Of a DNA stretch of 64,000 bases, positions 33,987-42,588 are shown in pieces; position 1 is the stretch's first letter; each line of letters begins with the position of its first letter. The notes under the pieces are model-generated. The model saw only the letters and a list, made by a program, of their open reading frames with translations. It did not search any database and had not been told where the DNA came from. The translations under genes and the position numbers were made by a program. The stretch is taken from NCBI RefSeq assembly GCF_003096655.1, contig NZ_QEKQ01000004.1, forward strand, positions 1-64,000. Reading direction: 5' to 3'. Source of the stretch: Tamilnaduibacter salinus (lineage in GTDB: Bacteria; Pseudomonadota; Gammaproteobacteria; Pseudomonadales; Oleiphilaceae).

Positions 33987-35399
33987 TCAGTGCCAGATCG
34001 ACGTGTCGATCTTTTGGGCCAGTTCGGGATAGTCGTTGGCCCGGAAGTGCGGCACTTTCCCTTCCTTTCTCTGCGACAGATAGTCCCGAGTCAGCTTGAC
34101 GACGGTGCCGGAGAGAAGAACGATACCGATCAGGTTGATCGTGGCCATCAGTCCCATGGACGCATCCGCCGTGTTGAAAACGGTGACGACCGCCTGATAG
34201 CCACCCCAGATCACCATTCCCAGCGCCGCAAGGCGCAGCAGCGTAATGGCCTTTCGGTTGCCACCGCCAAGATAGATCAGGGCGTTTTCGGCATAGGTAT
34301 AGTTGGCAACGATCGACGTGAAGGCGAAAAACAGGATGGCGATGGCAATGAAATACCCACCGGCCGGGCCGATGTGGCTCTCCATAGCTTCTTGAGTCAG
34401 CTGTGTGCCGGTCACGCCGGAGCCGGGTTCCATGACTCCGGAAAGCAGAATCATCACCGCCGTCGCGGTACAGACAATCAGCGTGTCCACGAAGACGCCG
34501 AAAGCCTGAACCAGACCCTGAGAGGAGGGATGGTGAGGTGCGGGTGTGGCCGTGGCGGCAATATTCGGCGCTGAACCCATGCCGGCCTCATTCGAGAACA
34601 GCCCCCGCTTGATGCCATTGAGCATGGCGGCGGTGACCGAACCGGCAGCCCCGCCGGCGGCCTCCTCAAGCCCGAAAGCGCTTTTGACGATGGTCATCAG
34701 GACCTCTGGCACCTGGTCGATGTGCATGGCCATGATGGCCAGGGCAATCAGGACATAGGCCCCGGCCATGAATGGCACAACAATCTCGGCAAACCGCACG
34801 ATGGAGCGCAGACCGCCGAAAATGACGATGCCGGCAAAGACAGCAATGACGATGCCGACCCAGCCCTTGGGAACGCCGAAGGCGCCTTCCACGGCGTCCG
34901 CGATCGAGTTGGCCTGAACGGCGTTGAAAACAAGCCCGAATGACAGGATCAGGCAGACCGCGAAGATGGCTCCGGCCCAGGGAGCGTTCAGTCCGCGGGA
35001 GAGATAGACCGCCGGTCCGCCCCGGTACTGTCCCTGGCCATCGCGGACCTTGTAGAGCTGCGCGAGCGTGCTTTCGGCATAGCCTGTGGCCATGCCAACC
35101 AGAGCTACCAGCCACATCCAGAAAATGGCGCCGGCGCCACCGAGATACAGCGCGACCGCAACGCCCGCCAGATTACCGGTGCCGACCCGGGAGGCCAGGC
35201 TGGTGCACAGCGCCTGGAAGGGAGAGATGCCATGGCGGTCGCTGTCCCGGGAACCGCGAATGGCGTGAATCATTTCTCCGAAATGAAGGAACTGCAGGAA
35301 TCCCAGGCGGATTGAGAAGAACAGTCCAACGATAAGCAGGCCGTACACAAGCACATAGCCCCATAGCACGTTGTTCAGAAAATCCACGACAACTGACAT
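33987..35399 (-). CDS. Na+/alanine symporter, AGCS family
   Basis: The 470-residue transporter has about ten helices and the AGCS markers 'RVGTGNLAGVAVALYLGGAG' and 'KRGLFSNEAGMGSAPNIAAT'. It should import alanine and perhaps glycine with Na+, as expected in salty water. The start ATG at 35399 gives 'MSVVVDFLNNVLWGYVLVYG'. It is divergent from the REC-CheC gene at 35573 and faces the SPFH gene. It is the second AGCS gene in the window; it ends in a longer cytosolic tail than the one at 13972. Confidence 0.93.
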   Translation of the reverse strand: MSVVVDFLNNVLWGYVLVYGLLIVGLFFSIRLGFLQFLHFGEMIHAIRGSRDSDRHGISPFQALCTSLASRVGTGNLAGVAVALYLGGAGAIFWMWLVALVGMATGYAESTLAQLYKVRDGQGQYRGGPAVYLSRGLNAPWAGAIFAVCLILSFGLVFNAVQANSIADAVEGAFGVPKGWVGIVIAVFAGIVIFGGLRSIVRFAEIVVPFMAGAYVLIALAIMAMHIDQVPEVLMTIVKSAFGLEEAAGGAAGSVTAAMLNGIKRGLFSNEAGMGSAPNIAATATPAPHHPSSQGLVQAFGVFVDTLIVCTATAVMILLSGVMEPGSGVTGTQLTQEAMESHIGPAGGYFIAIAILFFAFTSIVANYTYAENALIYLGGGNRKAITLLRLAALGMVIWGGYQAVVTVFNTADASMGLMATINLIGIVLLSGTVVKLTRDYLSQRKEGKVPHFRANDYPELAQKIDTSIWH

Positions 35400-35572
35400 G
35401 GCGATGACTCCATCAGGGGGTCAGAATTTCGCCGGAAACTAACAGTGCTGACCGCCTCCGGGGCATCCGCGCAGTCCCTGATTGACGGGCAGGGATGCCA
35501 CTGAGCTGCTAGACTCAAAATTCGGTCGGCTGTCCGGTGCCGTCGGCACTCATTCATTTTTGAACATGTCCA

Positions 35573-36589
35573 ATGACTACCACTTCCGTTCTTGTATGTG
35601 ACGACTCCGGGATGGCCCGTAAGCAGATGGCGCGGGCCTTGCCAGAGGATTGGGAGATCACTGTTCAGTACGCCGCCGACGGCGAAGAGTGTCTGGAGCA
35701 GGTTCGCCAGGGGCAGGCCGATCTGCTCTTTCTTGATCTCAATATGCCAGGGCTGGATGGTTACGGCGTTCTGGAGAGGATCCGTTATGAGGAGCTTCCG
35801 ACGATCGTCATTGTCGTCTCCGGTGATATTCAACCGGACGCCCATGAGCGGGTGATGGCGTTCGGAGCGCTGGCGTTCATCGAGAAGCCCACCTCCGCTG
35901 AGAAAGTGCGAACGCTCCTGACCGAGTATGGTTTGTACCGCCCCTCGGAAAGTGACAGCGCCGCCTCTGTGTATTCGCCCGAATCGCCCTCCACCGGCTC
36001 TGACCAGTGGCTTGATGTGCTGCGGGAGCTGTCCAATGTGGCCATGGGGCGGGCGGGGGACCTGCTGGCGCGATTGCTCAATGTCTTCATTCGCTTGCCG
36101 GTCCCGCGTGTCAATGAGCTGACTCCCAACGAGTTGCGCATGGCTCTGACGGCAACAAAGGACGGCGGTTCCTGGTCCGGAGCCTGCCAGGGGTTCATCG
36201 GCTCGGGGCTTTGTGGAGAGGCTCTACTGATGTTCTCGGAGAGCCGTTTTGCGGACATGGCAAACCTGCTGGGCTATCCGGATGCTGGCGAGCCCGGTCT
36301 TGAGACAGAAGTGCTGATGGACATCTCCAGCATCCTGACCGGCGCTTTTCTGAAAGGACTCGGCGACCAGTTGGACGTCAATTTTGGCATCAGTCATCCA
36401 GTCGTGCTGGGTACTCATTTGCGGGTGGATGACCTGCTGGAGCAGAACACCGATCGTTGGCAGAACATGCTGGCGATTGAACTGAACTACGCGGTCGAAG
36501 CCCCGGACATTCGCTGTCACTTTCTGCTGCTGTTTGCAGAGGAGGCGATTCCCCTGCTTCGAGAACGCCTTAGCTACCTGTTGGACTGA
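35573..36589 (+). CDS. Response regulator with CheC/CheX-type phosphatase domain
   Basis: The 338-residue protein joins a receiver domain (1-125) to a CheC-like domain (about 140-335). The receiver has the acidic pocket 'VCDDSG', the phospho-acceptor Asp55 ('FLDLNMPGLDG') and 'VVSGD', 'IEKP'. The CheC part keeps one full phosphatase motif, D148-x3-E152-x2-N155 with a Pro 22 residues later. The second motif is weak ('LMDISSILTG'). CheC/CheX proteins remove phosphate from CheY. Here it may act on its own receiver or on another one. Its stop codon overlaps the next gene by one base, so it is paired with a PAS-GGDEF protein. Confidence 0.85.
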   Translation: MTTTSVLVCDDSGMARKQMARALPEDWEITVQYAADGEECLEQVRQGQADLLFLDLNMPGLDGYGVLERIRYEELPTIVIVVSGDIQPDAHERVMAFGALAFIEKPTSAEKVRTLLTEYGLYRPSESDSAASVYSPESPSTGSDQWLDVLRELSNVAMGRAGDLLARLLNVFIRLPVPRVNELTPNELRMALTATKDGGSWSGACQGFIGSGLCGEALLMFSESRFADMANLLGYPDAGEPGLETEVLMDISSILTGAFLKGLGDQLDVNFGISHPVVLGTHLRVDDLLEQNTDRWQNMLAIELNYAVEAPDIRCHFLLLFAEEAIPLLRERLSYLLD

Positions 36590-37560
36590 TGAGCCCTGAT
36601 AACACGAGCAACATTGCGGACTTTCACTGGCTGATCGACATGATCGACACCATCGAGGTGGGCATGATCGTGCTGGATAATCAGGACCGGGTTCAGGTCT
36701 GGAACGATTTCATGGAAAACCACAGCGGCATGACGGCCACTCGCGTTCGCGGTCGCTCATTGTTCGACGTGTTTCCGGATCTGCCTGCCGACTGGCTGCG
36801 TCGCAAGATGGCCTCCGCCCGACTTCTCAATACCCGCATGTTTTCTTCCTGGGAGCAGCGACCTTACCTGTTCCGGTTTCGTAACAGCCGTCCTGTCACC
36901 GGAACCGAACGGTTCATGTACCAGAACATTACGATCTCGCCACTGACTAATGCACAGGGTGACGTTCAGCATGTCTGTCTGCTGATCTACGACGTCACCG
37001 ATGCCGCCTCGGGCCGTCAGGCCCTGGAGCGGGCCAACCGGCAGTTGGAAGCTCTGAGTCAGGTGGATCGCCTGACCGGACTGCTCAATCGGGGCACCTG
37101 GGAAACCATTCTGATTGAAGAGCTGGAGCGCCATCGGCGCTACGGCCAAGACTGCGCATTGGTGATGATGGACATCGACCACTTCAAGCAGGTGAACGAT
37201 GTGCACGGTCATCTGGCTGGCGATGAGGTGCTCCGGATGGTCGCGAATGTCTTCAGGGAGTGTCTGAGGCAGGTGGATATTGCCGGGCGTTATGGCGGTG
37301 AGGAGTTTGCGCTGATGCTGCCGGAAACAGGAAACGATGGTGCCCTTCTGGTCTGCGAGCGCCTCCGCGAAGCGATAGAAGCCCGTTCTGTCACAACGCT
37401 CGGTGGAGAGACCCTTTCCGTTACCGTCAGCCTGGGTGTTGCCACTGTGAAAGCCTCTGATCGCCATCAGGAGGAATGGCTTGAGAGGGCCGACAAGGCG
37501 CTCTACGAGGCGAAAAACACTGGCCGCAACAGGGTGGTCGTTTCGTCCTTGGAATGCTGA
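36589..37560 (+). CDS. Diguanylate cyclase (PAS-GGDEF), soluble
   Basis: The 323-residue cytosolic protein has a PAS domain (about 20-140, opening 'GMIVLDNQDRVQVWNDFM') and a GGDEF domain (165-320). The active site 'RYGGEEFALMLPE' at residue 236 is intact, as is 'LVMMDIDHFKQVNDVHGHLA'. An I-site, RQVD, lies five residues before GGEEF. It should make c-di-GMP in response to a small ligand or redox state sensed by PAS. The ATG shares its first base with the stop codon of the REC-CheC gene, so the two are co-translated, which points to a two-component pathway using receiver phosphorylation and c-di-GMP. Confidence 0.92.
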   Translation: MSPDNTSNIADFHWLIDMIDTIEVGMIVLDNQDRVQVWNDFMENHSGMTATRVRGRSLFDVFPDLPADWLRRKMASARLLNTRMFSSWEQRPYLFRFRNSRPVTGTERFMYQNITISPLTNAQGDVQHVCLLIYDVTDAASGRQALERANRQLEALSQVDRLTGLLNRGTWETILIEELERHRRYGQDCALVMMDIDHFKQVNDVHGHLAGDEVLRMVANVFRECLRQVDIAGRYGGEEFALMLPETGNDGALLVCERLREAIEARSVTTLGGETLSVTVSLGVATVKASDRHQEEWLERADKALYEAKNTGRNRVVVSSLEC

Positions 37561-37584
37561 CCCAGGTCCGGTCGCGCCCTTCGG

Positions 37585-38196
37585 CTATGCGCCCCCCAGA
37601 ACCTGGGTCCAGTAATTGTCATAATCAGTCTGTTTGCCGTCCACCCGTTTGACGGCCATATCGTCAAAATCAGGATTCATCAGGTTCTTGCAGTGACCTG
37701 TGCTTTCCCCCCAGGCCTTAACCATTGCCTGTGGATCGCTGAACCCGGCCGCAATGTTCTCCCCGAGCAGGGACCACTGGTAGTCTGTCTGTTCGCTGAC
37801 TCGTTGCGCGACTTTCAGGCCATCGGACCCCGTATGGCTGAAGAAATTGTTGCTTGCCATATCGTTGGAATGACGGTCCGCTGCGGGTTGAAGTGCGCAG
37901 CTGTAGGAAACAGCCGGTGCCGAGTTGAAGGACTTGTCGCCGCAGGACTGTGGCTGCGATCGGAATTCGTTGACCGCTTTCAGCACCCGGGCCTGTTGCC
38001 TGGAGATTTCGCACCCATCCACAACCACCGTCGTGGTTTTGTCGGTGCCTGTGTCATCGCTGGACTGATCCGATGCCACCGCCTCTGACGGTGCTTCTTC
38101 TGGGGCGTTTGCGTCGCCTCCGCCCCCACCCCCGCAGGCAGTGAGGGCCAGCGCGCTCAGGGCTGTGATCAAACGCTGTTTTGTCGGTGTCATCAT
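37585..38196 (-). CDS. CAP/SCP-domain lipoprotein
   Basis: The 203-residue protein has a type II signal ('RLITALSALALTAC') with the lipobox Cys21, then a Gly-rich and acidic linker and a CAP (cysteine-rich secretory/PR-1) domain of about 150 residues. Key CAP patterns are 'DRHSNDMASNNFFSHTGSDG', 'LLGENIAAG' and 'HCKNLMNPDFDDMAVKRV'. CAP proteins in bacteria are often secreted or lipid-anchored; roles are not firmly known and range from surface binding to hydrolysis. The Met at 38196 starts a normal lipoprotein leader; the much longer frame to 39051 only reads across phzF on the other strand. It stands alone between two plus-strand genes. Confidence 0.85.
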   Translation of the reverse strand: MMTPTKQRLITALSALALTACGGGGGGDANAPEEAPSEAVASDQSSDDTGTDKTTTVVVDGCEISRQQARVLKAVNEFRSQPQSCGDKSFNSAPAVSYSCALQPAADRHSNDMASNNFFSHTGSDGLKVAQRVSEQTDYQWSLLGENIAAGFSDPQAMVKAWGESTGHCKNLMNPDFDDMAVKRVDGKQTDYDNYWTQVLGGA

Positions 38197-38409
38197 ATTG
38201 GCTCCATTGTCGATGTCGCCATAATGACGAGTAACCGGCACAAAAAACGTAAAAACCTCGTCAAAATACAATCGGTAACCGTTCGTGATGGAACGCAACA
38301 CGGCTCGGGATCGCTGACCGTCTGCCATTGGGGGGGACGCTAGGAAATTGATCAGCACGTCCCCAGGAGTCGTTACAATTGCTGGGTGCTCAATGACGAT
38401 GGAGGTTCT

Positions 38410-39219
38410 ATGCCAACGGTTCGCCTTTACCAGGTGGATGCTTTTTCCGCGCAACTGTTCTCTGGCAACCCCGCCGCCGTTGTTCCTCTCGAAGGCTGGC
38501 TGGACGATGCCGTCCTGCAGGCCATAGCGGCGGAAAATAATGTGTCGGAAACGGCCTTTCTTGTGCCTTCGAGCGTTCGTGATGCCGATTTCGAGTTGCG
38601 GTGGATGACACCGGCGGCGGAGGTGCCGCTCTGCGGTCATGCGACCCTCGCCACGGCGTGGGTGCTGTTCAACCGGCTGGGCTGGGAGGCGGATCAGGTG
38701 CGTTTCCACTCCCGGAGCGGCCCATTGGGCGTGACGCGCCGGGCCGATGGCTGGCTCGAGATGGATTTCCCCAATCTGGGCTTCGAGTCGGTCGAGACGC
38801 CTGATCTCATCCGGGAGGCTTTCGGTGTGGTGCCTGACCGGGCTTTTTTCGTTCCCAATGACACCAACTACATGCTGGTGCTCGATAGTGAGGCGGATGT
38901 GCGTCAAGCGGATCCGGACCTGCGGTCCCTCAAGGCGCTTGGCAATCAGGGAGTGATCGTGACTGCGCCCGGCGACGAGGCGGATTTTGTCAGCCGGTAC
39001 TTTGCCCCTGGCGTCGACGTGGATGAAGACCCGGTGACGGGCTCCATTCACAGTGTGCTGACCCCCTACTGGGCGGAACGCCTGGGCAAGTCGGCACTCG
39101 ATGCGCGTCAGTTGTCGTCTCGCGGTGGCCGTCTGCAGTGTGAACTGCGCGGTGATCGGGTCGCCATTGCCGGGCAGTGCGCGTTTTACATGGCCGGAGA
39201 GATTGCGTTACCGGACTGA
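38410..39219 (+). CDS. PhzF family isomerase/epimerase-like protein
   Basis: The 269-residue protein matches the PhzF/diaminopimelate-epimerase fold family: 'VDAFSAQLFSGNPAAVVPLE' at the start, and catalytic Glu in 'NNVSETAFLV'. The second half contains 'YFAPGVDVDEDPVTGSIHSV' with the acid/His pair. PhzF itself works in phenazine synthesis, but most genome members are uncharacterised and no phenazine genes lie nearby. The ATG at 38410 has GGAGG six bases before it; an upstream frame from 38386 is not needed. Function is best described as a putative isomerase of unknown substrate. Confidence 0.88.
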   Translation: MPTVRLYQVDAFSAQLFSGNPAAVVPLEGWLDDAVLQAIAAENNVSETAFLVPSSVRDADFELRWMTPAAEVPLCGHATLATAWVLFNRLGWEADQVRFHSRSGPLGVTRRADGWLEMDFPNLGFESVETPDLIREAFGVVPDRAFFVPNDTNYMLVLDSEADVRQADPDLRSLKALGNQGVIVTAPGDEADFVSRYFAPGVDVDEDPVTGSIHSVLTPYWAERLGKSALDARQLSSRGGRLQCELRGDRVAIAGQCAFYMAGEIALPD

Positions 39220-39307
39220 ATGGTGCTGATGTCGTGACTGCGGTTAGACTGCGGCCTGGTTTGCATCCTCATCAGGAGGGTGTGTTGTTGCATGAGAGGA
39301 AAAGGCA

Positions 39308-39736
39308 ATGAGCGCAATCTGGAGCCGACGCCCGGACCTGGCGGGTATGGTCGAACACAGCCGCAATACCGCGGTGGAAGCCATGGGTATCGAATACACG
39401 GAAGTGGGGGATGACTTCGTCCGCGGGCGGATGCCGGTTGATCACCGCACGCATCAGCCGTTTGGCATTCTCCACGGTGGCGCGTCGGTCCTGCTGGCGG
39501 AAACGCTGGGCAGCATGGCCGCCAACCACTGCCTGCGCAGCGAGAATCAGGTGGCCGTCGGGCTGGACATCAACGCCAACCACTTGCGGTCGGTCACCTC
39601 CGGCTGGGTCACCGGTACCGCCCGCCCCATCCACCTGGGCAGCAGCACCCAGGTGTGGGAGATCATCATCGAGAACGAGCAGGGCAAAAAGACCTGTATT
39701 TCGCGGCTGACGATGGCGGTGGTGGATCGGCGGTAA
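39308..39736 (+). CDS. Hotdog-fold thioesterase (PaaI/MenI type)
   Basis: The 142-residue protein has the hotdog motif 'QPFGILHGGASVLLAETLGS' with the catalytic Glu in 'AETLG', and 'NANHLRSVTSGWVTGTARPI' in the central helix/strand. It resembles 1,4-dihydroxy-2-naphthoyl-CoA hydrolase (MenI/YdiI) and general acyl-CoA thioesterases. No menaquinone genes are near, so a housekeeping thioesterase is more likely. It has a normal start (ATG 39308 in AAAGGCA context). The end of the gene meets the composite repeat at 39747. Confidence 0.9.
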   Translation: MSAIWSRRPDLAGMVEHSRNTAVEAMGIEYTEVGDDFVRGRMPVDHRTHQPFGILHGGASVLLAETLGSMAANHCLRSENQVAVGLDINANHLRSVTSGWVTGTARPIHLGSSTQVWEIIIENEQGKKTCISRLTMAVVDRR

Positions 39737-39746
39737 CGATCGGGTT

Positions 39747-40199
39747 TGCCGCGGAAAAACGCGGAACGACGCGGAATAGGGCTGCGGGATAACTGTAGGA
39801 GCTTGCTTGCAAGCGACCTATGTCGCTAGTGTCTCGTCTGGTTAATTCGCTGACTTACTGCGTGCCCCTGACGGTTCTGGGCAAGGCGTCAGCTCGCAGG
39901 CGGGGTCACTCCCCGTCAAGGGCTGACAACGCCGCTCCAGAGCCGTCAGCGGCGCGCCCTTCGGGAGCCCCTGAAAGGTCTGATAGCCGCGTTGCGCTGA
40001 CTCGATTTGGAACCACCAAACCGTCGCCATCGCGCCTTGCTCTCAGACCTTTCAATGGCTCAGTAAGTCAGCGAATTAACCAGACGAGACACTAGAGCCC
40101 CACGAATACCTCCGAAGAGGTCGCGAGCAAGCTCGCTCCTACAGTGAGTCAGCCACGTCCGAAGGACGGCGTCCGTGCTTTCCGTGTTTTTCCGTGGCG
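39747..40199. repeat. Nested palindrome interrupted by an inserted element
   Basis: The outer arms (39747-39776 and 40171-40199) are GCCGCGGAAAAACGCGG and its imperfect complement. The REP-like inner arms (39792-39818 and 40119-40145) are ACTGTAGGAGCTTGCTTGCA and its complement. A small hairpin CGTCCGAAGGACG is at 40156-40168. These correspond to the outer/second and third arms of the nested repeat at 213-487 and to the repeat at 22567. The arms are now 310 bp apart because element 39826-40095 lies between them. Confidence 0.8.
39826..40095. mobile_element. MITE-like element, 35-bp perfect terminal inverted repeats
   Basis: CTAGTGTCTCGTCTGG.. at 39826-39860 and its exact complement at 40061-40095 are 35-bp perfect terminal repeats. 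The outer CTAG at each end may be a target-site copy, leaving ends TGTC...GACA. The 200-bp centre is a series of hairpins: CTGACGG../..CCGTCAG, GGCGTCAGC/GCTGACAACGCC and a 12-bp pair, TGAAAGGTCTGA (39972-39983) with TCAGACCTTTCA (40043-40054). No ORF for a transposase exists, so it would need one in trans. CTAG targets and TGT ends recall the IS481 group, but this is only a suggestion. Related sequence occurs at 54093-54213 and 50538-50560. Confidence 0.7.
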
Positions 40200-40207
40200 A
40201 TAAACGA

Positions 40208-42478
40208 TCACTGATTCTGTCGAAGCTGCTTTGCCGCGTTGACCATGTTCGCCAGCGCGGGCCGGACTTCCTCCCACTGCCGCGTTTTCAGGCCGCAATC
40301 CGGGTTGATCCAGAGCCGTTCGCGGGGAATCCGTTCGGCTGCCTTCGCCATCAGCTCGACGATGTGACCCTCGCTCGGCGTGTTGGGCGAGTGGATGTCG
40401 TAGACACCGGGGCCGATCTCGTTCGGGTACTGGAAGTGGTCGAAGGCATCCAGCAGCTCCATGTCCGAGCGGGACGTCTCGATGGTGATCACGTCCGCGT
40501 CCATGTCGGCGATGGACTCGATGATGTCGTTGAACTCCGAATAGCACATGTGGGTGTGGATCTGTGTCTCGTCCTGAACGCCGTTGGCCGCGATCCGGAA
40601 CGCGGTGACCGCCCAGTCCAGATAGGTCTGCCAGTCCGACCGGCGCAGGGGCAGGCCTTCGCGCAGAGCCGCCTCGTCGATCTGGATGATCCGCACACCG
40701 GCCTTCTCCAGATCCAGCACCTCTTCACGGATCGCCAGGGCGATCTGGTAGCAGGTGTCGCTTCGTGGCTGGTCGTCCCGGACGAAGGACCAGTTCAGGA
40801 TGGTCACCGGCCCGGTCAGCATGCCCTTGAGCGGTTGCCGGGTCAGCGACTGGGCGTAGCGGATCCAGTCGACCGTCATCGCCCGCGGGCGAGTGATGTC
40901 ACCGTAGAGGATCGGTGGTTTGACGCAGCGTGAGCCGTAGGACTGGACCCAGCCGAACTGGCTGAAGGCGTAGCCGTCCAGCTGTTCGCCGAAGTACTCC
41001 ACCATATCGTTACGCTCGGCCTCGCCATGGACCAGCACGTCCAGGCCCAACTTCTCCTGTTCGGTCACCGCGTAGGCAATGTTCTCACGCATCAGGTTCA
41101 GGTAGGTGCCCTCGTTCAGCTCCCCCTTGCGGAACTTCAGACGCGTCTGGCGGATGTCCTTCGTCTGCGGGAAAGAGCCGATGGTGGTGGTCGGGTAGTC
41201 TGGCAGTTTCAGGAATGCGGACTGCTTCTTCGCGCGCTCGGCGTATGGGCTCTGGCGCTGACCCAGTGCCGGCGTGATGTTGGCCACGGCATCGCGGACG
41301 CTCGGTTGCCGGACCCGGTCGGACTGGCGGCGACTGTCGATTGCCTGCGCATTCTCGGCCAGTTCGGTCCCGACACTTTCGCGGCCCTCATTCAGCGCCC
41401 GCGCCAGTACCCGCAGCTCCTCCAGCTTCTGCAGTGCGAAGGACAGCCAGGAACGGATCTCCGGGTCCAGTTTCCTCTCATTGGTGACATCCACCGGCAC
41501 ATGCAGCAGCGAGCAGGATGGCGCCAGCCAGAGACGGTCACCGAGCCGGTGGTGAAGCGGTTCCAGCCAGTCCAGACGGTCGCCGAGATCCGCTTTCCAG
41601 ATGTTACGACCGTCCACGACCCCGAGCGACAGCACCCGGTCGTCCGGCAGCCGGGCGATGGCGTCGTCCGCCTCGACACGACTCTGGGTGGTGTCCAGGT
41701 GCAGGCCGGCAACCGGCAGCTCACAGGCCAGTGGCAGGTTGTCTCCGAGGCGCCCGAAGTAGGTGGTGAGCAGCAGTCGGGCGGTGGACTGCCCCAGTGT
41801 GGCGTAGGCGGTGCGCAGCGCGTCCTGCCAGCGCTCGTCCAGATCGGTGACCAGCACCGGCTCGTCAATCTGGACCCAGTCGGCTCCGGCGGCAACCAGC
41901 TGATCCAGCAGTGCCGAGTACGCCGGCAGCAGCCGTTCCAGAAGCTGCAGTGGGTCGGAGTCGTCTTTGGCCTTGCCCAGCGAGAGGTACGTGACCGGAC
42001 CGATGATCACCGGTTTAGCGCGGACCGACGCGGCCTTGGCTTCTTCCAGCTGCGTCAGCAGTCGTTCCGGGTTCAATTCGAAGTCCGTATCGGCCGTGAA
42101 CTCCGGCACGATGTAGTGGTAATTGGTGTCGAACCACTTGGTCATTTCCCCGGCCGCCACCCCGTTGCTGTCGCCAGCTGACCGCCCCCGGGCCACCCGG
42201 AAGTAGGTGTCGAGCTCGGACCCACCGAGACGGGCGGCCCGCTGCGGAACATGGCCGAGGGTCATGCTCATGTCGAGCACCTGGTCGTAGAGCGAGAAGT
42301 CGCCCACCGGAACGCGATCGAGAACCGACTGCTGACGCCAGTGCCGCTGGCGCAGCTCGCGCCCGGTGGTCAGCAGGCTCTCGGCCGCTTCCAGGCCTTT
42401 CCAGAAGTTTTCCAGGCTGAACTTGAGCTCGCGCTTCGCGCCAATGCGCGGGAAGCCAAGGTTGTGCGTGATGGTCAT
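40208..42478 (-). CDS. metE: Cobalamin-independent methionine synthase MetE
   Basis: MetE transfers the methyl group of 5-methyltetrahydropteroyl-triglutamate to homocysteine, making methionine without B12. The 756-residue protein has both TIM-barrel halves. The zinc ligands show in '[12 protein letters not shown]' (His, Cys) and '[13 protein letters not shown]' (second Cys). The N-terminus '[16 protein letters not shown]' is standard. The ATG at 42478 follows AGGAGAC; the extended frame to 42535 is not supported. It is divergent from metR, with a MetR-like box in the 110-bp spacer, so MetR activation with homocysteine is expected. It ends at the composite repeat. No metH is in the window. 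Confidence 0.97.
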   Translation of the reverse strand: MTITHNLGFPRIGAKRELKFSLENFWKGLEAAESLLTTGRELRQRHWRQQSVLDRVPVGDFSLYDQVLDMSMTLGHVPQRAARLGGSELDTYFRVARGRSAGDSNGVAAGEMTKWFDTNYHYIVPEFTADTDFELNPERLLTQLEEAKAASVRAKPVIIGPVTYLSLGKAKDDSDPLQLLERLLPAYSALLDQLVAAGADWVQIDEPVLVTDLDERWQDALRTAYATLGQSTARLLLTTYFGRLGDNLPLACELPVAGLHLDTTQSRVEADDAIARLPDDRVLSLGVVDGRNIWKADLGDRLDWLEPLHHRLGDRLWLAPSCSLLHVPVDVTNERKLDPEIRSWLSFALQKLEELRVLARALNEGRESVGTELAENAQAIDSRRQSDRVRQPSVRDAVANITPALGQRQSPYAERAKKQSAFLKLPDYPTTTIGSFPQTKDIRQTRLKFRKGELNEGTYLNLMRENIAYAVTEQEKLGLDVLVHGEAERNDMVEYFGEQLDGYAFSQFGWVQSYGSRCVKPPILYGDITRPRAMTVDWIRYAQSLTRQPLKGMLTGPVTILNWSFVRDDQPRSDTCYQIALAIREEVLDLEKAGVRIIQIDEAALREGLPLRRSDWQTYLDWAVTAFRIAANGVQDETQIHTHMCYSEFNDIIESIADMDADVITIETSRSDMELLDAFDHFQYPNEIGPGVYDIHSPNTPSEGHIVELMAKAAERIPRERLWINPDCGLKTRQWEEVRPALANMVNAAKQLRQNQ

Positions 42479-42565
42479 GGTGGGTGTCTCCTGACAGTGA
42501 AAAAGCGACTGAAAGGATACGAGTGACGAACCCATGATATAAAATGGTATTATTTCAATAAATCA

Positions 42566-42578
42566 TGAAAAAATGTCA
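42566..42578. promoter_or_regulatory. MetR-binding site in metE-metR spacer
   Basis: TGAAAAAATGTCA matches the MetR dyad consensus TGAA-N5-TTCA at seven of eight defining positions. It lies 10 bp before the metR start and 88 bp before metE. MetR control of this divergent pair is well known in enteric bacteria; the site itself is inferred. Confidence 0.55.
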
Positions 42579-42588
42579 TGGAGTCGTC

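Larger units (their letters stand above)
39737..40207. other. 471-bp gene-free interval between thioesterase and metE
   Basis: No supported coding sequence. It is almost wholly repeat: a nested palindrome (39747-39776 with 40171-40199, and 39792-39818 with 40119-40145) into whose centre a hairpin-rich element (39826-40095) appears to have inserted. Both flanking genes point towards it. Confidence 0.8.

Noticed and set aside
13972-35399. Recent duplication of the two AGCS symporters
   Set aside because: The proteins share family motifs but differ over most of their length, and flanking sequence is unrelated.
37585-39051. Long CAP-protein frame extending through phzF
   Set aside because: The lipoprotein leader at 38196 is a natural start; the extension has no conserved content and covers the phzF gene on the other strand.
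39826-40095. Integron attC site
   Set aside because: There is hairpin structure but no RYYYAAC/GTTRRRY core sites, and no integrase or cassette gene nearby.
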